A stretch of 64,000 bases of DNA from Sphaerisporangium dianthi (GTDB lineage Bacteria > Actinomycetota > Actinomycetes > Streptosporangiales > Streptosporangiaceae): positions 1-64,000 of the forward strand of contig NZ_JBHSFP010000032.1 in assembly GCF_042654065.1 (NCBI RefSeq), read 5' to 3'. This document shows, in pieces, positions 59,183 through 64,000 of the stretch. The number at the start of each line of letters is the position of its first letter. Positions within the stretch are counted from its first letter, which is position 1. The notes beneath the pieces are model-generated. The model searched no databases and was not told where the DNA came from. It was given only the letters and a program-made list of their open reading frames with translations. The position numbers and the translations under genes were made by a program.

Positions 59183-59764
59183 ATGGCCAAACTGAAGATC
59201 ATCGTGGCGAGCACGCGGCCGAACCGCGTCGGCCTGCCCGTGGCGCACTGGATCGAGGCCGCGGCCAAGGCGCACGGAGGGTTCGAGGAGATCGAGTTGG
59301 TGGATCTCGCCGTCCTGGACCTGCCCTTCATGGACGAGCCGCATCACCCGCGGCTGCGCGACTACGTCAACCAGCACACCCGCGACTGGAGCGCCAAGGT
59401 GGACGAGGCGGACGCCTTCGTCTTCGTCATGCCCGAGTACAACTATGGCTACAGCGCCCCGCTGAAGAACGCCCTGGACTACCTGCACAACGAGTGGCAG
59501 TACAAGCCGGTGGGGCTCGTCAGTTACGGCGGCGTCTCCGGGGGCATCAGGGCCGCGCAGATGATCAAGCAGGTCCTCACCACGCTCAAGATGATCCCGC
59601 TGGTCGAGGCGGTCGTCCTGCCCTTCGTCAACCAGTTCGTCGGCGAGGACGGTACCTTTTCTCCGAACGACGGCACGGTCTCCGCGGCTGAGGCCATGTT
59701 CGACGAACTCCAGAGCGTGAGCGCGGCCCTGCGCCCGCTGCGCGAGAAGCGACAGCCCGCGTGA
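59183..59764 (+). CDS. NADPH-dependent FMN reductase
   Basis: A 193-residue flavodoxin-like enzyme. It opens MAKLKIIVASTRPNRVGLPVAHWIE, carries the FMN contacts MPEYNYGYSAPLKNALDYL and the SYGGVSGGIRAAQ segment of the SsuE/azoreductase-like family. It reduces flavin, quinones or azo compounds with NADPH. The ATG at 59183 has AAGGAG 9 bp upstream. The HxlR regulator follows after 19 bp and is probably in the same transcript. The upstream palindromes suggest that the regulator represses this pair until a reactive compound appears. Confidence 0.93.
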   Translation: MAKLKIIVASTRPNRVGLPVAHWIEAAAKAHGGFEEIELVDLAVLDLPFMDEPHHPRLRDYVNQHTRDWSAKVDEADAFVFVMPEYNYGYSAPLKNALDYLHNEWQYKPVGLVSYGGVSGGIRAAQMIKQVLTTLKMIPLVEAVVLPFVNQFVGEDGTFSPNDGTVSAAEAMFDELQSVSAALRPLREKRQPA

Positions 59765-59783
59765 GGAGCCATCCGCGATCGCC

Positions 59784-60158
59784 ATGAACGAGATACACCG
59801 GGTCTGCGCACGGTTCCATGCCGCCCTCGAACTGATCGGCGCACGCTGGACCGGCGCCATCCTGCGCGCCGTCTTCACGGGAAGTCACCGGTACGCCCAG
59901 ATCAAGCTGGCCGTGCCGGGGCTGAGCGACACCATGCTCGCCTCCCGGCTGCGCACCCTGGAGTCCGAGGGCCTCGTCGAGCGCACCGTCCTAGCCTCCT
60001 CTCCGGTCCAGGTCGAGTACCACCTCACCGAGAAGGGCCTGGACCTGGCTCCCGTCCTCGACGCCATGATCGCCTGGTCCCACAAATGGATCCCCCTCCC
60101 AGAAGGCGTCCCTGCCAACGCCGACCACCTCGCCGCGAATCGTGACATCCAGCGGTGA
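59784..60158 (+). CDS. HxlR family transcriptional regulator
   Basis: A 124-residue winged-helix protein. The characteristic opening is ARFHAALELIGARWTGAILRAVFTGSHRYAQI, followed by PGLSDTMLASRLRTLESEGLVER and the wing PVQVEYHLTEKGLDL. Regulators of this family often sense electrophiles through a cysteine; here there is only one cysteine near the start (VCARF), in the position typical of QorR/HypR-like members. It is 19 bp downstream of the FMN reductase and probably regulates it. Confidence 0.93.
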   Translation: MNEIHRVCARFHAALELIGARWTGAILRAVFTGSHRYAQIKLAVPGLSDTMLASRLRTLESEGLVERTVLASSPVQVEYHLTEKGLDLAPVLDAMIAWSHKWIPLPEGVPANADHLAANRDIQR

Positions 60159-60263
60159 AAAAGATGTCCGTGATGTAGAAATCGGCGTTTCCTCGTTCGA
60201 CGTCCAGGTGAGACGGTCGCTCGGCACAATGGCCGAGCGATGATCACCCACGAAGGAGACGTC

Positions 60264-60647
60264 ATGAAGGTCATGGTCATGATCAAGGTCAGCGGCGCGA
60301 ACGAGGACAAGATCGTTCCGACGCCGGAGATGATGGCGGAGATGGGGGCCTACAACGAGAAGCTGATGAAGGCGGGCATCATGCTCGACGGCGGAGGTCT
60401 CCGGCCGAGCTCCGAGGGGGCGCAGATCGTCTTCGAGGCGGGCACGACCTCGGTCGTCGACGGCCCGTTCACCGAGTCCAAGGAGATCATCGCCGGGTAC
60501 TGGGTCTGGCAGGTCAGCTCCATGGAAGAGGCCGTCGAGTGGGCCCGGCAGTGCCCCAGCGACCCCGACAGCGGCATGCGCGAGGTCCTGGAAGTGCGCC
60601 CGTACTACGAGGAGGTTGACTTCGAGGCCGCGGGAACGCAGGGCTGA
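60264..60647 (+). CDS. YCII-related (DGPF domain) protein
   Basis: A 127-residue small alpha/beta protein carrying the domain's signature VVDGPFTESKEIIAGYWVWQV. The ATG at 60264 (MKVMVMIKVSG) is preferred over the one eight codons upstream because GAAGGAGACG precedes it. DGPF proteins are constant partners of ECF42-group sigma factors, and one follows 30 bp downstream. The biochemical function of the domain is not established; it may be a small enzyme or a sensor protein for the sigma factor. Confidence 0.92.
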   Translation: MKVMVMIKVSGANEDKIVPTPEMMAEMGAYNEKLMKAGIMLDGGGLRPSSEGAQIVFEAGTTSVVDGPFTESKEIIAGYWVWQVSSMEEAVEWARQCPSDPDSGMREVLEVRPYYEEVDFEAAGTQG

Positions 60648-60677
60648 GGACGCCGGCCGGGTTCGGGGGGAGGTCCG

Positions 60678-61922
60678 ATGGACGCGAGGCGCACGGTCGA
60701 GGCGGTGTGGCGCATGGAGTCCGCGCGCCTGGTGGCCTTCCTGGCCAGGGTGATCCAGGATGTCGGGCTGGCCGAGGAGATCGCCCAGGAGGCATTCGCG
60801 TGCGCCCTCGAACAGTGGCCGCGGCAGGGCGTCCCCGACAACCCCGGCGCGTGGCTGACCACCATGGCCAAGCGCCGGGCGATCGACCTGATCCGGCGTG
60901 AGCGCGTGCGGGACCAGAAGTACGCCCAGCTCGCCGCCGACCTGCTGGCGCCGGGGCCGCAGGCCGGCGCCACGGCGGACGCGGAGCTGTTGTCGCTGAT
61001 CTTCGTCGCCTGCCACCCGATCCTGTCCCGCGAGTCACGCGCGGCGCTGGCGCTGCGCCTGGTCGGCGGGCTCGGCACCGAGGAGGTCGCCCGCGCGTTC
61101 CTGACGCCCTCCGCCACCATGGGGCAGCGGATCACCCGTGCGAAGCGCACGCTGGCCGAGGCGGGGGTGCCGTTCGAGGTGCCAGGCGACGAGGAACTGC
61201 CCGCCCGGCTGTCGGCCGTGCTGGAGGTCGTGTATCTCATCTTCAACGAGGGGTACGCGGGCACGTCGGGCGAGGACTGGATCCGCCGTGACCTCGCCGA
61301 GGAGGCCATGCGCCTCGGCCGCACCCTGGCCGGGCTGATGCCCCGCGAGCCTGAGGTGCACGGTCTCGTGGCGCTGATGGAGCTGCAGGCGTCCCGCTTC
61401 CGCGCCCGCACCGGCCCGGACGGCGAGCCGGTCCTGCTGCAGCACCAGGACCGTTCGCGCTGGGACCGCACGCTGATAGCCCACGGAATGGCCTCCCTCA
61501 CCCGCGCCAAGAGAGCGGGCAGGCCACTGGGGCCGTACACCGTGCAGGCGGCCATCGCCGCGTGCCACTCCCGCGCCCGGTCGTTCGAGGACACCGACTG
61601 GGAGGCCGTCATCGCCCTGTACGACGCTCTCACCCAGATCGCGCCCTCACCCGTGGTGGAGCTCAACCGCGCGGTGGCGCTGCTTCACGCCGACGGGCCC
61701 AAGGCGGCGCTGGAGGCACTCGACACCGTCCGCGAGGACCCCCGGATGGCCCGCTACCACCTGCTCGGCGCAGTGCGTGGTGACGTCCTGCTGCACCTTG
61801 GCCGGAACGCGGAGGCGGCCGAGGAACTGGAACGAGCGGCGGGCCTGGCCCCGACGACCCGCGAGCGCACACTGCTCATGGAGCGCGCGGCCGCCGCGAC
61901 CTCGGCGCCCCCGGCCGGATAG
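60678..61922 (+). CDS. ECF sigma factor with C-terminal TPR-like extension (ECF42 type)
   Basis: A 414-residue sigma factor. Sigma region 2 lies near residues 10-75 (ESARLVAFLARVIQDVGLAEEIAQEAFACALEQWP, TTMAKRRAIDLIRRER) and region 4 near 115-165 (LALRLVGGLGTEEVARAFLTPSATMGQRITRAKRTL). A long all-helical C-terminus follows (DUF6596-like, LIFNEGYAGTSGEDW...), ending in TPR-like repeats (AALEALDTVRED...HLGRNAEAAEEL). ECF42 members have no anti-sigma factor; the C-terminal extension is needed for activity. The DGPF gene upstream is the expected partner. Confidence 0.93.
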   Translation: MDARRTVEAVWRMESARLVAFLARVIQDVGLAEEIAQEAFACALEQWPRQGVPDNPGAWLTTMAKRRAIDLIRRERVRDQKYAQLAADLLAPGPQAGATADAELLSLIFVACHPILSRESRAALALRLVGGLGTEEVARAFLTPSATMGQRITRAKRTLAEAGVPFEVPGDEELPARLSAVLEVVYLIFNEGYAGTSGEDWIRRDLAEEAMRLGRTLAGLMPREPEVHGLVALMELQASRFRARTGPDGEPVLLQHQDRSRWDRTLIAHGMASLTRAKRAGRPLGPYTVQAAIAACHSRARSFEDTDWEAVIALYDALTQIAPSPVVELNRAVALLHADGPKAALEALDTVREDPRMARYHLLGAVRGDVLLHLGRNAEAAEELERAAGLAPTTRERTLLMERAAAATSAPPAG

Positions 61923-62105
61923 CCCCGCCACCCGCGGGCGGGCCTTCGCTCCGCTGAGTGATGACGGTGGGGATCCGGACGTGAGGCGGCTTCTGGTCGT
62001 GTCGGACGCCTGGGCTGGGAGTCAGCCTGCGGTGTCAGGAAGTGTGATGGAACGGTCATCTGAGTGATTCGGGTAGATCGGGGTTTGCCGTTAAGGTGAC
62101 CGGTC

Positions 62106-62465
62106 ATGGCTCGGTTCGTTATGCGTGGTTTGGTCCCCCTGCGGGTCCGGCGCGCCGTGCTCGGCCGGTTCGATGCCCGTTATGTCACGCGGGCCGACCA
62201 CCGGCAGGACGTCCGGGACGCCCTGTGGGAGGTCCAGGCGCTCAAGAGGGAGATCGAAGGGCTGCGGCGCGAGGTCGAGCAGCTCCGGCGGGAGGTCAAG
62301 CGCGCGGGCTCGCCGGCGCCGAGCGCGGCCTTGACCACGAAGGTCGAGGACGCCCACCGGCTGGCCACCGAGACCGCCTCGGCCGTCGACCACCTCCTTC
62401 AGGCGGAGGTCCGGCTCTGGCAGGCCGTGGACGGCCTCCGGGACAGCGGTGGGGCCGCCTCGTGA
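62106..62465 (+). CDS. Small coiled-coil protein
   Basis: A 119-residue protein with a basic N-terminus (ARFVMRGLVPLRVRRAVLGRF) and two heptad-rich segments, ALWEVQALKREIEGLRREVEQLRREVKRA and VEDAHRLATETASAVDHLL. It has no membrane helix or known domain. It is translationally coupled to the next gene by a 4-bp GTGA overlap, so its product probably works with the QueC-like protein. I do not recognise the family. Confidence 0.8.
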   Translation: MARFVMRGLVPLRVRRAVLGRFDARYVTRADHRQDVRDALWEVQALKREIEGLRREVEQLRREVKRAGSPAPSAALTTKVEDAHRLATETASAVDHLLQAEVRLWQAVDGLRDSGGAAS

Positions 62466-63751
62466 GGGTGGCGTGGACGTTCCAGGAGGACGTCTGGGCG
62501 CTGCGCCTGCGGCTGGACGCCGACGAGGGGCTCGCCGGGACCGTCACGGACGGCCATCCGGTGGAGCTGGCGACCGACACCTGCCATGTGCGCCTGCCGG
62601 GCCGAGGAGGCGTCACCGCGTCCTCCGCCGCGGCTTTCGGCGGCTCACGCGCGCCGGCCGGACCGGACTCCGTGCATCCCGATCTGCTGGCGCTGGCGGC
62701 CTGGACGGTGGCCGCGCCGTGGACGCGGCGCAGGGTGGTGTTCGACCGGCCGATCTCGCCGGAGCTGGCGGCGGCGTTCGAGAGCGGCTGGGGGATCGAG
62801 GCGGGGCCGGTGGGCGGGTCGCCGCCGCGTGCGGCCGGCGACCGGCTGGCGATCTCCTACAGCGGGGGCGCCGACTCTGCGGCCGTCGCCGCGATGCTGC
62901 CCGGCGCGTCGCTGGTCCACTTCCGCAGGGTCGGCCATCCGCGCGTCCCCAACCGCTGGACGCACTACCGGTCGGACGTGCTGGCCGCGCTCGCGGAGAA
63001 GACCGGCAGGGACGTGACCATCGTCGAGTCGGATCTGGAGTTCCTGCTGCGCTCTCCCCGGCCGGGGTACCCCGAGCACCACGCCGTGATGGCGGGCGCC
63101 GTCCTGCTCGCCGACGCCATGGACCTCGGCGGCGTGGCCCTGGGGTACGAGATCGGCTCCCGGTGGCTGGGCGGCGGCAGGTACGTGCACCGGTACACCC
63201 CTGACAACCCCATGTGGTCCGGGCACGGGCCGTGGGGCCGCCTGTTCGCCGCCGCGGGCCTGCCGCTCGTCCTGCCGGTCGCCGGCATCAGCGAGGCGAT
63301 GACGATGCGCGTCGCGCTGGGCTCGGAGCTGCGCGACCAGGTGCGCTGGTGCCTGCGCGGCGACGGCGCCGGCCCGTGCGGCCTGTGCGGCAAGTGCCTG
63401 TACAAGGAGCTGATCCAGGCCGCGGTCGAGCGGCGCCCGATGCGCACGGCGATCACCGCCGACCGGCCGGTCGCCCGCAAGTGGCAGCAGCCCCCGCCCT
63501 ACGGCGGCCAGGAGATGATCGAGTACGGCTGCGCGCACGTCCCGGACATCGAGGACACTCCCTTCGCCCGCGCCGCCGGGTACCTGAAGGCCACGCCCGA
63601 GTCAACCGCGTGGCTGGAGCGGTGCTACCCTCCGGCCGTCGAGGAGATCCCGGCGCGGTGGCGCGGAGCGATCGCGGACATCATGGAACGTGACTTCGGC
63701 TTCATGGAAGCGGACGACATCGAGCGGGTAGAGAGCTGGGGAGGGCGATGA
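62462..63751 (+). CDS. QueC-like PP-loop ATPase of unknown function
   Basis: A 429-residue protein. Residues 130-142 contain the PP-loop ISYSGGADSAAV, which binds ATP in adenylating enzymes. Cysteines C297, C306, C309 and C312 have the spacing C-x8-C-x2-C-x2-C, the zinc site of QueC (7-cyano-7-deazaguanine synthase), within CLRGDGAGPCGLCGKC. QueC itself is about 230 residues, so this protein has an extra N-terminal beta-rich domain (1-125) and about 110 C-terminal residues. No queuosine genes are near. It overlaps the coiled-coil gene and the M55 peptidase gene by 4 bp each. An adenylation-based amidation or conjugation is plausible but unproven. Confidence 0.8.
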   Translation: MRVAWTFQEDVWALRLRLDADEGLAGTVTDGHPVELATDTCHVRLPGRGGVTASSAAAFGGSRAPAGPDSVHPDLLALAAWTVAAPWTRRRVVFDRPISPELAAAFESGWGIEAGPVGGSPPRAAGDRLAISYSGGADSAAVAAMLPGASLVHFRRVGHPRVPNRWTHYRSDVLAALAEKTGRDVTIVESDLEFLLRSPRPGYPEHHAVMAGAVLLADAMDLGGVALGYEIGSRWLGGGRYVHRYTPDNPMWSGHGPWGRLFAAAGLPLVLPVAGISEAMTMRVALGSELRDQVRWCLRGDGAGPCGLCGKCLYKELIQAAVERRPMRTAITADRPVARKWQQPPPYGGQEMIEYGCAHVPDIEDTPFARAAGYLKATPESTAWLERCYPPAVEEIPARWRGAIADIMERDFGFMEADDIERVESWGGR

Positions 63752-64000
63752 AGGTCTACGTCTCGGTCGACATGGAAGGCGTGACCGGGCTCACCGACCC
63801 CGAGGAGATGCACGCGGGAGGCCGCGGCTACGAACGAGGCTGCGAGCTGATGACGGCCGACGCCAACGCCGTGATCGCCGGCGCCTTCGAGGCCGGCGCC
63901 ACGGGCGTGACCGTGAACGACGCCCACGGGTCCACCAAGAACCTGCGCATCGACCTGCTCGACGCCAGGGCCACGCTGATGCGCGGTCCCGGCAAGCCGA
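63748..64000 (+). CDS. M55 family D-aminopeptidase (DppA-like), N-terminal part
   Basis: The first 84 residues of an M55 peptidase cut by the window end. Metal ligands are at the positions known for Bacillus DppA: D8 and E10 in VSVDMEGVTG and H60 in VNDAHGS. The family consists of zinc peptidases releasing N-terminal D-amino acids from short peptides. The ATG overlaps the stop of the QueC-like gene by 4 bp (ATGA), so they are translated together. The remaining ligands (near residues 104 and 133 in DppA) are beyond the window. Confidence 0.92.
   Translation, partial: MKVYVSVDMEGVTGLTDPEEMHAGGRGYERGCELMTADANAVIAGAFEAGATGVTVNDAHGSTKNLRIDLLDARATLMRGPGKP

Overview
The window is very GC-rich (by eye about 72 percent) and almost fully coding. 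It has GTG and TTG starts, many 1 to 8 bp gene overlaps, ECF sigma factors, a DUF574 methyltransferase and the GlgE glucan pathway. This points to a filamentous actinobacterium, probably of the Streptosporangiales; the order is inferred from gene content, not from a marker gene. I saw no tRNA, rRNA, CRISPR array or intact insertion sequence.

Layout. 1-6.5 kb: the end of a sugar-binding protein, two Gfo/Idh/MocA oxidoreductases, a sugar isomerase, a Zn alcohol dehydrogenase, a P450-type ferredoxin, a PPOX flavoprotein and a TetR regulator. 6.6-8.5 kb: a methyltransferase and an ArsR-SRPBCC pair. 8.5-14.7 kb: a surface-glycan or isoprenoid set (cyclase-like protein, methyltransferase, GT4, GDP-mannose dehydratase, PIG-V-like mannosyltransferase). 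14.8-17 kb: DUF574 methyltransferase and a CYP124/CYP125-type P450. 17.3-19.1 kb: L-fuconate dehydratase, the relic of a sugar permease, and a sugar mutarotase. 19.5-24 kb: Cu/Zn SOD-like protein, Ser/Thr kinase, EamA and MFS transporters. 24-33 kb: GntR regulator, MBL-fold hydrolase, FadA5-like thiolase, KstR-like repressor and an operon in the order ChsE1-ChsE2-ChsH2-ChsH1-Ltp2. 33-37.4 kb: membrane protein and TetR, then a 958-residue tail-anchored sigma-like protein. 37.8-41.3 kb: a betaine/choline-type ABC importer. 41.4-47.4 kb: oxidoreductase, flavin reductase, MarR-MFS, MarR, SppA. 47.5-58.9 kb: GlgB, an unknown exported protein, maltokinase, TreS, GlgE and divergent GlgP. 59-62 kb: FMN reductase-HxlR, then a YCII protein with its ECF sigma factor. 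62.1 kb to the end: a coiled-coil protein, a QueC-like PP-loop enzyme and an M55 D-aminopeptidase.

How it works together. The strongest theme is steroid side-chain catabolism. The 24.8-33 kb block has the order of the mycobacterial igr operon plus FadA5 and KstR. The KstR-type palindrome TNNAACNNGTTNNA occurs exactly four times: before the thiolase, before the P450, before the PPOX-ferredoxin-alcohol dehydrogenase set, and unexpectedly before the GDP-mannose dehydratase. This suggests a dispersed regulon in which P450, ferredoxin and alcohol dehydrogenase start side-chain oxidation and the operon finishes it. A second block, GlgE-TreS-Mak-GlgB with GlgP, converts trehalose to branched alpha-glucan and degrades it. 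The most novel-looking pieces are the QueC-like/M55 operon at the right edge and the membrane-anchored sigma-like protein.
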